Of a stretch of 64,000 nucleotides of DNA, positions 1 to 9,501 are shown one piece after another (position 1 is the first letter of the stretch; every line of letters starts with the position of its first letter). The notes beneath the pieces are model-generated. The model did not search any database. It was not told where the DNA came from and saw only the letters and a list, made by a program, of their open reading frames with translations. The position numbers were made by a program, and so were the translations under genes. The stretch comes from Bacteroidota bacterium. GTDB lineage: Bacteria; Bacteroidota; Bacteroidia; Bacteroidales; Bacteroidaceae. The stretch lies in NCBI GenBank assembly GCA_023458215.1, contig JAEXAJ010000161.1:1-64000 (forward strand), written 5' to 3'.

Positions 1-1
1 T

Positions 2-193
2 AATGTAGGCACTGCCACCACAGGTAAAGGGGACGCCACCATCAGCCGTAATTCCACCTATACCATCACCGCCACCATCAAAGGCATAGGTGTGGATGAT
101 CCGGACAAGGATATCAACCCCGCCGTGCTGAACCTTACGGTAACGGTAGCCGATTGGGCGTTGAATATCACCCAGGACGTGACATTCAATTAA
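2..193 (+). CDS. Fimbrial major subunit (FimA/Mfa1-like), C-terminal fragment
   Basis: An open frame enters from the left edge and ends at TAA 191-193, leaving the last 63 residues. The visible part runs through GVDDPDKDINPAVLNLTVTV and ends ADWALNITQDVTFN. A VTVADW segment followed by a short terminal beta strand is typical of Bacteroidales fimbrillins, where the C-terminal strand takes part in donor-strand polymerisation. The next gene encodes a FimB/Mfa2-type anchor, so this is probably the shaft subunit of the same fimbria. The N-terminus and lipobox lie outside the window, so a minor or tip fimbrillin cannot be excluded. Confidence 0.7.
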   Translation, partial: NVGTATTGKGDATISRNSTYTITATIKGIGVDDPDKDINPAVLNLTVTVADWALNITQDVTFN

Positions 194-233
194 AAGGTCC
201 GGTATTACTATAGAAAACAAATTCAGCGTAGAT

Positions 234-1118
234 ATGTACCCTTTCAAGACACACGCCATACTTATATGCATACTTTCCGCCATCCTCTGCACTGCGTGTG
301 TACGTGAGGATACGGAAGGCTGCGTGCAGTACGCCCTGAACGTGCGTGCGGTGGATGCCGAAGGGAATGACCTCACCTCATCGGGAGTGTTGCAGAAAGC
401 GGATGTATATCTTTTTAACGAGCAAGGGTTTGTAAGGATGGTACCGGCAGGAATATCCTCGAATTTTCTCTTCGGGAACGACAAAAACCAAAAGCTCACG
501 CTCGTGGCATGGGGAAATGTAAAAACAGATACACTGGCTATTACAGAGATAGCACCCGGCACTTCCATTGAAGAGGCGCGACTGCAACTCAGGAGGCATG
601 AGCAAGGAAGCAACCTGCCCATTACCGACATATTCTATTGCCGCAGGGAGTTGAGCCAAGCGACAACAAGGGGAATGCAGGAAGAAAACATCACTCTTGT
701 AATGGAAAGAATGGCGGCAGGATTAAGCATACGTACAAGGTATCTTGCCCAACGGTATCCGTACACAGGAGAGCCATACACTTTTATTGTAAGAGGCACG
801 GGAACAGAAGTGGACTTCATGGGGAAAGTCATGGGAGACGAAGCGGGATATGAGCCCTATTCCACCACAGACTACAAAGGGGATATATATGCCCCGTCCT
901 TCAGGATTTTTCCAACCGGAGACAAAGGAAGCATAGAGATTGACATATATAGAAAACAAGAAAAGTTATACACCATTACAGAAGACAATAACTTCGAGCC
1001 GCTGTATGTGTCAGTAGGAAAGCAGACGAACATAGACATTGATTTCAGGTATGCGGAAGTGAAAACATTCGTAACCGTTGTGCCGTGGGGACAAATAAAC
1101 CAGGACACGGAAATGTAA
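234..1118 (+). CDS. FimB/Mfa2-family fimbrial anchor lipoprotein
   Basis: 294 residues starting with a lipoprotein signal peptide; the lipidated residue is probably Cys22 in CTACVRED. The acidic CVRED..GC segment just after the Cys, then beta-rich sequence with ADVYLFNEQGF and LVAWGN, is the pattern of the FimB/Mfa2 family. These proteins sit in the outer membrane, anchor the fimbrial shaft and terminate its growth. The protein ends FVTVVPWGQINQDTEM, a typical terminal strand. The gene lies 40 bp after the fimbrillin fragment and 11 bp before the next fimbrial gene, so they are probably co-transcribed. Family assignment is by motif and context only. Confidence 0.75.
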   Translation: MYPFKTHAILICILSAILCTACVREDTEGCVQYALNVRAVDAEGNDLTSSGVLQKADVYLFNEQGFVRMVPAGISSNFLFGNDKNQKLTLVAWGNVKTDTLAITEIAPGTSIEEARLQLRRHEQGSNLPITDIFYCRRELSQATTRGMQEENITLVMERMAAGLSIRTRYLAQRYPYTGEPYTFIVRGTGTEVDFMGKVMGDEAGYEPYSTTDYKGDIYAPSFRIFPTGDKGSIEIDIYRKQEKLYTITEDNNFEPLYVSVGKQTNIDIDFRYAEVKTFVTVVPWGQINQDTEM

Positions 1119-1129
1119 GGGATAGAAGG

Positions 1130-2278
1130 ATGAGCAAATTGTTTGAATATACAATACATAAAGAAACGGACGAGCCCGTACCTTTCTGTTGGAAGGTGCT
1201 CGCCGCTACGTTTGCGACAGGTATGCTACTGGCGATCATGGCGGTATGCGCTTCCTGTGAAAGTGCACAAGCCGACCCGGTGACAAAGGGAGCGGAAGTG
1301 ATGCTGACTTTACACTTATCGTTACCCGGAGATAAAGAGAACATCGGGACACGCGCCATCTCCGCCAATGAAGAGAGTGCGGTGGATATCTCCCAACTAA
1401 AAGTATTGGTATTCAAAGTAGAGAACACGTCGGAAGTATTCTGTTATGAGGCTCCGCCGATAACACTGCAAGCAGGAAAATATATAGTTACCCTCAGGCA
1501 AAGCCAGGCAGGAGAGACATACCGACTGGTGGTAATTGCCAATGCGGGTAGCAAGCTGCCCTATATACCGGAAAGGACTCTAAAAAGTGACGCTTTGAAG
1601 ATGATTACATTCGACGCCACCGGGAAATGGAACGCAAACAGCAGTACGGACTACAAGCCCATCCCGATGTGGGGAGAGGCAACGGCGGCACAGGCGATTA
1701 CTGCGACTACCAACCTGGGGAGTATTACATTGCTCAGGGCATTGGCACGCATAGATGTGGGGTGTGCACTAAGCGGAGAGACAGCGGCAGGACTGGCAAA
1801 CTTTTCATTAAAAAGCATCAGTGTCTACCGCACAAAAAGTAAGGGGTATGTGGCACCCGTAAACGGGGGAACGATTACAAATAATGTGGTTACGAGCGTA
1901 TCGATACCCTCGGATGCAGGAGCAAATGGAGCGTTAGCCTATACATGTTCGGACGGAAAATCACTGATACGCACTATTTATGTAGCGGAAGTTGCACAAG
2001 GTAGCAGTAGCAGTGACAATGTATTCCTGGTAGTGGGTGGAACGTATGCAGGAGCGACACATTATTACCGGGTGGACCTCACCAGCAGCGGAAGCTATAT
2101 TCCTCTGAAAAGAAACTGCCGCTATATTGTGAATATTAAGGCGGTCAGCAATACCGGATATGCCACGGAAGCGGCAGCGCTAACAGGAGACAAGACACTG
2201 GATATTGCAACCAGTGTATCAGCAGAGGCATGGAGCGCTGAAACGGCCGCAGGTTCAGGAACCATAACTTTACCTTAA
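1130..2278 (+). CDS. Fimbrillin-like accessory or tip subunit (lipoprotein)
   Basis: About 382 residues. The open frame extends upstream to 1085, overlapping the anchor gene, but ATG 1130 follows an AGAAGG-like ribosome-binding site and is preferred. The N-terminus is unusual: about 20 polar residues (KETDEPVPFC) precede the hydrophobic segment, which ends VCASCES with Cys40 or Cys43 as lipidation site. The mature part is beta-rich and fimbrillin-like: ISQLKVLVFKVENTSEV, YRLVVIANAG, LLRALARIDVG and C-terminal YIVNIKAVSNTGY. It lies between the anchor and a second fimbrillin-like lipoprotein, fitting a minor or tip subunit. The exact family was not tested. Confidence 0.6.
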   Translation: MSKLFEYTIHKETDEPVPFCWKVLAATFATGMLLAIMAVCASCESAQADPVTKGAEVMLTLHLSLPGDKENIGTRAISANEESAVDISQLKVLVFKVENTSEVFCYEAPPITLQAGKYIVTLRQSQAGETYRLVVIANAGSKLPYIPERTLKSDALKMITFDATGKWNANSSTDYKPIPMWGEATAAQAITATTNLGSITLLRALARIDVGCALSGETAAGLANFSLKSISVYRTKSKGYVAPVNGGTITNNVVTSVSIPSDAGANGALAYTCSDGKSLIRTIYVAEVAQGSSSSDNVFLVVGGTYAGATHYYRVDLTSSGSYIPLKRNCRYIVNIKAVSNTGYATEAAALTGDKTLDIATSVSAEAWSAETAAGSGTITLP

Positions 2279-2282
2279 TAGT

Positions 2283-3752
2283 ATGAAACAGATTATAACT
2301 ACCATATTCTATATAGCAGCAACTGTATTTGTAGCAGGGTGTAGCAAAGACGAAGTAAAAAACATTTTAGAAAATGATATCCTCATTGAAGTGAAAGCAC
2401 CTCAAACAGACGGATGGAGTACGGAAAATATTATTGGCACACGAAGCGAAGAAACAAACATTGCAAAGCAAGAAGGAGAAGACGGTTTGGATATGACAGT
2501 AAGTACACAGCCGGACTATACCGAAACGCCAACTGATAAGGCAACAACACGTTGGGTAAATATGGACGATAACACGACCTTCCGGGTGGTGGCATATAAA
2601 TGTACTGCGGCCGCAAGTATTTCAACGGCAAACTATGCCGGATACGGAGATTATACACTATCAGGCAGTACGGTAAAAGACACCAAAAGTTTAGTCCTGC
2701 CTATGGGAACTTATACCTTCATCTGTTATTCATACGGAAGTTCAACAGCCATAGCAGCTTTTAGTAATAGTTCAACAAGTGTATCAGCTTCAAACGGGCA
2801 GAACTTTATGACATGCGTCTTGCCCAATATTACTATAAACAACATTGGCAGCAAATACACTTTGAGTAACATTGTTTTTAAACATCGGTGCGCACGGTAT
2901 AGAATACAAGCAATAGCACAAAGTGGAAGAATGGGGAATATTACGGCATGCTCGGGCACTGTGACTCTACCTAATTATAATGCAACCTATACTTTTGTAA
3001 ACGACGCGTTCGTAACACATGCTACTTCAGCAGCAACAAATGTTACTTGGAGCAGTCCCAATGCGATGAATGTATACAGTAATTATGTATATTTGTTGCC
3101 ACAAAGTTCCGTAAACATAACAATCAACCTTAATCCCACCATTGGACAAAAAGCATTTACCAACAAAAGTATAACGCTCACTGGACTCACATTCAATGCA
3201 AATGGATCATTCAGAAGCGATGTATCTTTTATGACAACAGAAGGATATATTATAGGCGGAGCTATGTGGGCTAATGGGAATTTATACAAAAGCGGCAGTT
3301 CATATTTATTTTATAATAGTACAGAAAGCTATGTTCCATCAACAGAAAGTGGAGCCTTCTTTACTTGCAATAATCTCAATCCATATCCAGACACGACAAG
3401 ACCTAATTCTACTTGGACTGAGGTTAATGATCCATGCAGAAAACTCACAAGTGCTCCTAGTAAATGGAGACTTCCTCAATCTACGGAAATAGATAAGCTT
3501 ATTGCTTCTGGTTATATCAGTAATACTACTTTAAATGGAGTAACAGGTTTCAAATTTGGGAATGTTCTATTTCTTCCATACAGTGGGTATATTCCCCAAC
3601 AAAGTCAGTATACAGAAAATGGGATTAGAGGTTTGCTATGGAGTACTCCAGGTACAGTGTTTATATATACATACAATGGAAATATGGACTTGATACAATG
3701 GAGTCAATTCCCTCAAAATTGCTACGGGGTCCGTTGCGTTCGAAATATATAA
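2283..3752 (+). CDS. Fimbrillin-family lipoprotein with C-terminal FISUMP-like domain
   Basis: 489 residues. The signal peptide ends VFVAGC, a good lipobox with Cys20. The middle (about residues 80-330) is beta-rich and fimbrillin-like (RWVNMDDNTTFRVVAYK, IVFKHRCARYRIQA). The end (about 345-489) contains KWRLPQSTEIDKLIASGY, FLPYSGYIP and YGVRCVRN, the pattern of the Fib_succ_major (FISUMP) domain found on Bacteroidetes surface proteins. It starts 4 bp after the previous gene, probably last in the fimbrial operon, and is followed by a terminator. The part from about 3270 onward is visibly richer in A/T than the genes upstream, perhaps from exchange of the tip domain. Confidence 0.65.
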   Translation: MKQIITTIFYIAATVFVAGCSKDEVKNILENDILIEVKAPQTDGWSTENIIGTRSEETNIAKQEGEDGLDMTVSTQPDYTETPTDKATTRWVNMDDNTTFRVVAYKCTAAASISTANYAGYGDYTLSGSTVKDTKSLVLPMGTYTFICYSYGSSTAIAAFSNSSTSVSASNGQNFMTCVLPNITINNIGSKYTLSNIVFKHRCARYRIQAIAQSGRMGNITACSGTVTLPNYNATYTFVNDAFVTHATSAATNVTWSSPNAMNVYSNYVYLLPQSSVNITINLNPTIGQKAFTNKSITLTGLTFNANGSFRSDVSFMTTEGYIIGGAMWANGNLYKSGSSYLFYNSTESYVPSTESGAFFTCNNLNPYPDTTRPNSTWTEVNDPCRKLTSAPSKWRLPQSTEIDKLIASGYISNTTLNGVTGFKFGNVLFLPYSGYIPQQSQYTENGIRGLLWSTPGTVFIYTYNGNMDLIQWSQFPQNCYGVRCVRNI

Positions 3753-3894
3753 AAAGACAACAACCGTTGCAATTGTCAGAATACGTATCACGAATAACCT
3801 GAATATTTGGAAAAGCGTTTCAGATATTCAGTAAAAGTAAAGTTCGTCTATACAAATATTCGCAATGCAAATGTTGTTTTTGTTTGTTTGCAGA

Positions 3895-3926
3895 TTCCCC
3901 CTCGCTGTGAAGCGCGGGGAATTTTT
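3895..3926 (+). terminator. Rho-independent terminator of the fimbrial operon
   Basis: TTCCCC at 3895-3900 pairs with GGGGAA ending at 3921, with additional CGC/GCG pairing inside, followed directly by TTTTT. It lies about 140 bp after the last fimbrial stop codon. Confidence 0.7.
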
Positions 3927-4124
3927 AAATATCGGCTCTATTTTTTCACCTTATTAATTATCAAAAGCCTGTTCTCATTTTGCTAGTTTCAAAAGTATAT
4001 CAACATAAGAAGTTTGTACCATAGAAGGAAGTGTGAAAGTAGAATGTCCTTGGGTCAGTACAAGAAAACAAAAAAAGGACACTCTTTGACATGCAGGAAA
4101 CGAAATTTATAAAGGAATAATGAT

Positions 4125-4132
4125 TATCTTTG
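4125..4132 (+). promoter_or_regulatory. Possible -7 box (TATCTTTG) of the AAA-ATPase gene
   Basis: TATCTTTG matches the Bacteroides TAnnTTTG -7 consensus. It lies only 15 bp before ATG 4148, which would give a very short leader. No TTTG-type -33 element stands at the usual 19-21 bp, so the call is tentative. Confidence 0.4.
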
Positions 4133-4147
4133 AACCATTAAAATAAT

Positions 4148-5713
4148 ATGATTATGAATATAGGACGTAAACTTCCGATAGGAATACAAACTTTTGAATA
4201 CATACGGAAAAATAGCTATCTGTATGTAGATAAAACAAAGCATGTATGGAGGATTGCCAATATAGGAAAGCCCTATTTTTTAAGTCGCCCCCGCCGTTTT
4301 GGCAAAAGCCTGTTACTCTCTACCTTCGAAGCATACTTCGCAGGAAAGAAAGAGTTATTCAAAGGACTTGCCATCGAACAGTTGGAACAGGAATGGAAAA
4401 AGCATCCCGTGCTGCATTTGGATCTCAATGCCGAAAAGTATGACTCACCGCAACGTCTGAACGATATACTTAGTAATCAACTGACTCAATGGGAAATCCG
4501 ATATGGCAAAGGAGAAGATGAGAACACCCTCTCCACCCGTTTCTCCGGTATAATCCGCCGTGCCTGCGAACAAGCAGGCTGCGGTGTCGTTGTACTAATA
4601 GACGAATACGACAAGCCTTTACTTCAGGCCCTCGGCAACTACGACCTCATGGAGGACTATCGTAAAACTCTAAAAGCCTTCTACGGCGTACTGAAAAGTT
4701 CCGACCGATACCTGCGTTTCGCTTTCCTCACAGGAGTAACCAAGTTCTCACAAGTAAGTGTGTTCAGCGACTTGAATCAGCTGAATGATATCAGTATGGA
4801 CAACAACTATGCCGATATATGCGGAATAACAAAAGAAGAGCTTCTCGAAAATTTCATGCCCGAAATCAATCGTTTTGCCGAAATAAATGGCTTAACAACT
4901 GAAGAAACGATTGAAGGTATGACACGAAATTACGACGGTTATCATTTCCATTCGAAAGGGCAAGGAATGTTCAACCCGTTTAGTGTATTGAATGCTTTCA
5001 GTAAACAGGAGTTCGGTAGTTATTGGTTTCAGACCGGCACACCTACCTTCCTTGTACAGATGCTGCAAGATACGAATTACGACCTGCGTATCCTACTAGA
5101 CGGTATAGAAGCTCCAGCTTCCATGTTCACCGAGTACCGCGTGGATTCAAACAATCCCATTCCACTGATCTACCAAAGCGGCTATTTGACGATAAAAGAT
5201 TACGACCCACGTTTTGGTAACTATCTACTAAAGTTTCCCAACGACGAAGTACGTTATGGCTTTATCAATTTTTTGGTACCCTTTTACACTCCAATGACAA
5301 ATAATGACCAAGGGTTCTATGTCGGTAAGTTCGTCAACGAATTGGAGAGTGGTGACTACGAAGCCTTTCTCACCCGTCTACAAGCCTTTTTTGCCGACTT
5401 TCCTTACGAATTGAACGACAAAACAGAACGACACTATCAGGTAGTGTTCTATCTCGTATTTAAACTCATGGGACAGTTCACCGAAGCCGAAGTGCGCAGT
5501 GCCAAAGGTCGTGCCGATGCCGTAGTAAAAACCCCGAAGTACATCTACGTCTTCGAATTCAAGTTGCACGACACAGCCGAAAATGCCTTGAAGCAAATTG
5601 ATGAGAAAGGCTATCTGATCCCCTATCAGGCAGACGGACGCGAGCTCGTGAAACTCGGCGTAGAGTTCAGCGCAGAAGAACGAAATATCAGTCGGTGGAT
5701 TGCGAAGATGTAA
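4148..5713 (+). CDS. AAA-ATPase-like protein with C-terminal PD-(D/E)XK nuclease domain
   Basis: 521 residues. The N-terminal half is the AAA-ATPase_like family: LPIGIQTFEYIRKNSYLYVD, then a P-loop in SRPRRFGKSLLLSTF (about residues 48-62), then a Walker B-like VVVLIDEYDKPLLQAL. The C-terminal part resembles PDDEXK_9: the active-site pattern is GRADAVV followed by YIYVFEFKL. The domain order and length are usual for the family, which is present in many copies in Bacteroides genomes and has no firmly established function; links to mobile elements or defence are suspected. ATG 4148 or 4154 could be the start. The gene stands alone between a terminator and the sppA promoter. Confidence 0.8.
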   Translation: MIMNIGRKLPIGIQTFEYIRKNSYLYVDKTKHVWRIANIGKPYFLSRPRRFGKSLLLSTFEAYFAGKKELFKGLAIEQLEQEWKKHPVLHLDLNAEKYDSPQRLNDILSNQLTQWEIRYGKGEDENTLSTRFSGIIRRACEQAGCGVVVLIDEYDKPLLQALGNYDLMEDYRKTLKAFYGVLKSSDRYLRFAFLTGVTKFSQVSVFSDLNQLNDISMDNNYADICGITKEELLENFMPEINRFAEINGLTTEETIEGMTRNYDGYHFHSKGQGMFNPFSVLNAFSKQEFGSYWFQTGTPTFLVQMLQDTNYDLRILLDGIEAPASMFTEYRVDSNNPIPLIYQSGYLTIKDYDPRFGNYLLKFPNDEVRYGFINFLVPFYTPMTNNDQGFYVGKFVNELESGDYEAFLTRLQAFFADFPYELNDKTERHYQVVFYLVFKLMGQFTEAEVRSAKGRADAVVKTPKYIYVFEFKLHDTAENALKQIDEKGYLIPYQADGRELVKLGVEFSAEERNISRWIAKM

Positions 5714-5793
5714 AAGATATAAAGATAATAGCCACTCTATGTGACAAAACCAAAAACCTTGCGACAGATAGGGTAAATATCAACCTAATTATT

Positions 5794-5801
5794 TATCTTT
5801 G
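5794..5801 (+). promoter_or_regulatory. -7 box (TATCTTTG) upstream of sppA
   Basis: TATCTTTG fits the Bacteroides TAnnTTTG consensus and would start transcription about 35 bp before the sppA ATG. No clear -33 element is visible. Confidence 0.55.
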
Positions 5802-5841
5802 TTAGCTTAATTAAGTTAGCATACTAAAAACAATAAGTACA

Positions 5842-7611
5842 ATGAAAGATTTCTTTAAATTTACCCTTGCTACTATCACCGGTATCATTGTGTCGGGAGT
5901 TGTTCTGCTTTTCGTCAGCATCCTTGTATTCTTTAGTATGGTATCGTCTTCGGAGTCGGAAACGCAAGTTCACAAGAACTCTATTATGATGCTAGACCTG
6001 AATGGTGCTTTAGTAGAACGCAGCCAGGACAATCCATTCGATTTCCTTATGGGTGATGAATACAGCACGTATGGCATGGACGATATTCTTTCTTCTATCA
6101 AGAAGGCTAAAGAGAATGACGATATCAAAGGTATCTATATACAAGCCACTTCCTTATCAGCGGGAACCGCTTCATTGGAAGAAATTCGCAATGCCTTGAA
6201 GGACTTCAAGGAATCGGGCAAGTTTATTGTAGCATACGCGGATACTTATACACAAGGACTCTATTATCTATCGAGCGTTGCGGACAAAGTTCTGCTGAAC
6301 CCGCAAGGTATGATTGAATGGAGAGGTTTGGCAGCCACCCCCATGTTCTTTAAAGATTTGTTGGCAAAGATCGGTGTGGAAATGCAAGTATTCAAAGTAG
6401 GTACGTATAAATCGGCAGTCGAGCCGTTTATCTCTACCGAGATGAGTCCTGCCAATCGCGAACAAGTCAATGTATATCTCTCTTCTATTTGGGGACAAGT
6501 AACCAGTGACGTTGCCGAATCACGCAAAATTTCTGTAGACTCGCTGAACTCTATTGCCGACCGCATGATGATGTTCCACCCTGCTACCGAAACCGTGAAA
6601 TGCGGACTTGCCGATACCTTAATCTATAGAAACGATGTACGCAACTACCTGAAAGCCATGATAGGTATCGACAAAGACGACCGCATGCACATACTTGGCT
6701 TGAAAGATATGGTAAACGTAAAGAAGAATGTACCTAAAGACAAGAGTGGGAATATTATTGCTGTATATTATGCTTACGGCGAAATAGATGGTACAAGCTC
6801 TTCTACGACCAGCGAAGAGGGCATCGACTCTAAAAAAGTAATCAAAGACTTGCGCAAGTTGCAAGAAGACGAAGATGTAAAAGCCGTTGTACTGCGTGTC
6901 AACTCACCGGGTGGAAGCGCATTCGGTTCGGAACAAATATGGTATGCCGTAAACGAACTGAAGAAAGAGAAACCCGTTATTGTATCTATGGGTGATTATG
7001 CTGCATCGGGCGGTTACTATATCTCTTGTAATGCAGACACCATCGTAGCCGAACCTACTACATTGACCGGCTCCATCGGTATCTTCGGCATGTTTCCCAA
7101 TGCCAAAGGCTTGACTGAGAAAATCGGGGTGAACTTCGACGTTGTGAAAACCAACCAATACTCTGACTTCGGCATGCTGACCCGTCCCATGACGGATGGA
7201 GAAAAAAGTTTGGTGCAAATGTACGTAAACCAAGGATACGATTTATTCCTGACACGTTGTTCCGACGGACGAGGTATCAGCAAAGAAGAATTGGACAAAA
7301 TTGCCCAAGGTCGCGTATGGACAGGAAGTAACGCCAAAGAACTAGGTCTGGTAGACGTACTGGGCGGTCTGGACAAAGCTTTGGAAATAGCCATAGCAAA
7401 AGCCGGCATAGATGCTTACACTATAATGAATTACCCGGCTAAGGAAAGTTTCTTCGAAAGCCTGATGAATACAAACCCCGGCAACTACATTAAAGTTCGT
7501 ATGATGAAGGGGACAATCGGTGAAATCTACCAGCAGTTCAGTGCTTTGGAAAACTTCGAAAAGAGTGACCGCATACAGGCTCGTGTTCCTTTTGAACTGA
7601 ATATTCAATAA
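5842..7611 (+). CDS. sppA: Signal peptide peptidase SppA, long (67 kDa) form
   Basis: 589 residues, the length of the duplicated Gram-negative SppA. A single N-terminal membrane segment (about residues 6-32) is followed by two ClpP/crotonase-fold S49 peptidase repeats. The first holds the region expected to carry the catalytic lysine (YADTYTQGLYYLSSVADKV). The second holds the nucleophile serine in GDYAASGGYYISC and the following LTGSIGIFGMFPN. The enzyme degrades cleaved signal peptides and membrane-protein fragments at the inner membrane. It has its own -7 box and is followed after 5 bp by lpxK, so the two are probably co-transcribed. Confidence 0.93.
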   Translation: MKDFFKFTLATITGIIVSGVVLLFVSILVFFSMVSSSESETQVHKNSIMMLDLNGALVERSQDNPFDFLMGDEYSTYGMDDILSSIKKAKENDDIKGIYIQATSLSAGTASLEEIRNALKDFKESGKFIVAYADTYTQGLYYLSSVADKVLLNPQGMIEWRGLAATPMFFKDLLAKIGVEMQVFKVGTYKSAVEPFISTEMSPANREQVNVYLSSIWGQVTSDVAESRKISVDSLNSIADRMMMFHPATETVKCGLADTLIYRNDVRNYLKAMIGIDKDDRMHILGLKDMVNVKKNVPKDKSGNIIAVYYAYGEIDGTSSSTTSEEGIDSKKVIKDLRKLQEDEDVKAVVLRVNSPGGSAFGSEQIWYAVNELKKEKPVIVSMGDYAASGGYYISCNADTIVAEPTTLTGSIGIFGMFPNAKGLTEKIGVNFDVVKTNQYSDFGMLTRPMTDGEKSLVQMYVNQGYDLFLTRCSDGRGISKEELDKIAQGRVWTGSNAKELGLVDVLGGLDKALEIAIAKAGIDAYTIMNYPAKESFFESLMNTNPGNYIKVRMMKGTIGEIYQQFSALENFEKSDRIQARVPFELNIQ

Positions 7612-7616
7612 ACGGT

Positions 7617-8741
7617 ATGTCGCCGGGAAAGATATACCATTGGCTATACCCTCTCTCGTGGTTCTACGGGATAGGGGTAAGCTTACGTAATAAACTCTTT
7701 GACTGGGGCTGGCTCCGGTCAAAGAGTTTTGACGTTCCTGTAATATGCGTGGGCAACCTCGCCGTAGGCGGAACGGGTAAGACGCCTCATACGGAATATC
7801 TGATAAAGTTATTGCAAAAAACAGGCTTACAGGTGGCTACCCTAAGCCGTGGTTACAAGCGGAAAAGCAAAGGTTATGTGCTGGCAGATGCCAAAAGCGA
7901 TGTAGAGCAAATAGGAGACGAACCCTATCAAATCAAGAGTAAGTTTCCCAATATCAGGGTAGCGGTCGATGAAGACCGTTGTCATGGCATTGAGCAACTG
8001 CTGACTCTGAAAAATCCTGCTGTAAATGCCATATTGCTGGATGATGCTTTCCAACACCGATACGTAAAAGCCGGAATGAATATTCTGCTGACCGACTTTC
8101 ACCGACTGCTTTGCGACGACGCCCTACTGCCCGCCGGAAGGCTACGCGAACCTGCCAGTGGCAAGAACAGAGCAAATATCGTCATCGTAACCAAATGTCC
8201 AGGCGACATCAAACCGATAGATTTCAACATTATCGCCAAACGTTTGCATCTCTATCCTTATCAACAGTTGTATTTCTCCAGATTCCGTTATGGCATGCTG
8301 AAACCCTTATTTCCCGGAAAAACAGACAAGCGGAAAGCCCTTTCGGCTTTGAACGGAAACGAGCAGATACTACTGGTCACCGGCATAGCCTCGCCTGCAC
8401 CGCTAGTAAAGGAAATAGAATCTTATACATCGCACATCAAGTTGTTGGCATTTGACGATCATCACAATTTCATTCCCAAAGACTTGCAACTGATTAAAGA
8501 ACAATTCCTGCAATTAGAAGAAGGCACAAGGTTAATCATCACTACCGAAAAAGATGCCACCCGGCTGAAAAGCCATCCGGCACTGGATGAAACCTTGAAA
8601 CCATACATTTATGTATTACCCATAGAAATAGAATTCTTACAAAATCAAAAACAAATATTTGACCAAAACATTATTGACTATGTTAGAGCGAATTCAAGAA
8701 ACAGCAGCCTTCCTGAAAGGAAGAATGCACACAAATCCTGA
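7617..8741 (+). CDS. lpxK: Tetraacyldisaccharide 4'-kinase LpxK
   Basis: 374 residues. LpxK phosphorylates the 4' position of the lipid A disaccharide, the step that makes lipid IVA, at the cytoplasmic face of the inner membrane. The P-loop is VGNLAVGGTGKTPHTEYL near residues 42-59, followed by LSRGYKRKSKGYVL and the family motif LLDDAFQHRYVKA. The late segment LLAFDDHHNFIPKDL is also typical. The gene starts 5 bp after sppA, and its last 62 bp overlap the purine nucleoside phosphorylase gene in another frame. Confidence 0.95.
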   Translation: MSPGKIYHWLYPLSWFYGIGVSLRNKLFDWGWLRSKSFDVPVICVGNLAVGGTGKTPHTEYLIKLLQKTGLQVATLSRGYKRKSKGYVLADAKSDVEQIGDEPYQIKSKFPNIRVAVDEDRCHGIEQLLTLKNPAVNAILLDDAFQHRYVKAGMNILLTDFHRLLCDDALLPAGRLREPASGKNRANIVIVTKCPGDIKPIDFNIIAKRLHLYPYQQLYFSRFRYGMLKPLFPGKTDKRKALSALNGNEQILLVTGIASPAPLVKEIESYTSHIKLLAFDDHHNFIPKDLQLIKEQFLQLEEGTRLIITTEKDATRLKSHPALDETLKPYIYVLPIEIEFLQNQKQIFDQNIIDYVRANSRNSSLPERKNAHKS

Positions 8742-9489
8742 GACTGCAATTATCCTCGGTACCGGACTCGGCAGTCTTGCCGGCGAAATCACTGAGAAGT
8801 ATGAAATAAAGTATGAAGAAATACCCAACTTCCCCGTTTCTACCGTAGAAGGGCACAGCGGAAAGCTAATCTTCGGCAAACTAGGTAATAAAGACATCAT
8901 GGCAATGCAGGGACGCTTCCATTACTACGAAGGGTATTCTATGAAGGAGGTGACTTTCCCGGTACGTGTAATGCGTGAGTTGGGTATCAAAACCCTGTTT
9001 GTGTCCAACGCTAGCGGCGGAACGAATCCCGACTTCGAAATCGGCGATTTGATGATTATCACCGATCATATCAATTACTTCCCTGAGCATCCGCTGCGTG
9101 GAAAGAATATTCCTTACGGCCCCCGCTTCCCGGACATGAGCGAAGCTTACGATAAAGAACTAATTCGCAAAGCAAATGCCATTGCCGAAGAAAAAGGAAT
9201 CAAGGTGCAACATGGTGTGTACATTGGTACTCAAGGCCCCACTTTCGAAACTCCTTCGGAATACAAGTTGTTCCACATCCTGGGAGCTGATGCAGTAGGC
9301 ATGTCCACCGTTCCCGAAGTAATTGTTGCGAACCATTGTGGCATTAAAGTGTTTGGAATCTCAGTTATCACCGACCTCGGCGTGGAAGGCAAGATCGTTG
9401 AAGTGACACACGAAGAAGTGCAGAAAGCTGCGGATGCCGCACAACCGAAGATGACGGAGATAATGAGAGAGCTGATTAATAGAGCGTAA
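8680..9489 (+). CDS. Purine-nucleoside phosphorylase (trimeric PNP family)
   Basis: 269 residues from ATG 8680 (MLERIQETAAFL); an upstream TTG at 8659 would add seven residues but lacks support. Motifs of trimeric PNP are clear: ILGTGLGSLAGEI (phosphate loop), VEGHSGKLIFG, MQGRFHYYEGY, FVSNASGGTNPDF and GADAVGMSTVPEVIVANHCG. The enzyme splits purine nucleosides with phosphate, releasing the base and ribose 1-phosphate for salvage. The start lies inside lpxK, implying translational coupling. After the stop comes a large inverted repeat that separates it from thiL. Confidence 0.93.
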   Translation: MLERIQETAAFLKGRMHTNPETAIILGTGLGSLAGEITEKYEIKYEEIPNFPVSTVEGHSGKLIFGKLGNKDIMAMQGRFHYYEGYSMKEVTFPVRVMRELGIKTLFVSNASGGTNPDFEIGDLMIITDHINYFPEHPLRGKNIPYGPRFPDMSEAYDKELIRKANAIAEEKGIKVQHGVYIGTQGPTFETPSEYKLFHILGADAVGMSTVPEVIVANHCGIKVFGISVITDLGVEGKIVEVTHEEVQKAADAAQPKMTEIMRELINRA

Positions 9490-9501
9490 ATAATAGTTAT
9501 A

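Larger units (their letters stand above)
3753..4147. other. Intergenic region between fimbrial operon and AAA-ATPase gene
   Basis: 395 bp without a convincing gene. It holds the fimbrial terminator at 3895-3926 and a possible -7 box at 4125-4132. The remainder is A/T-rich and shows nothing I can identify. Confidence 0.6.
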
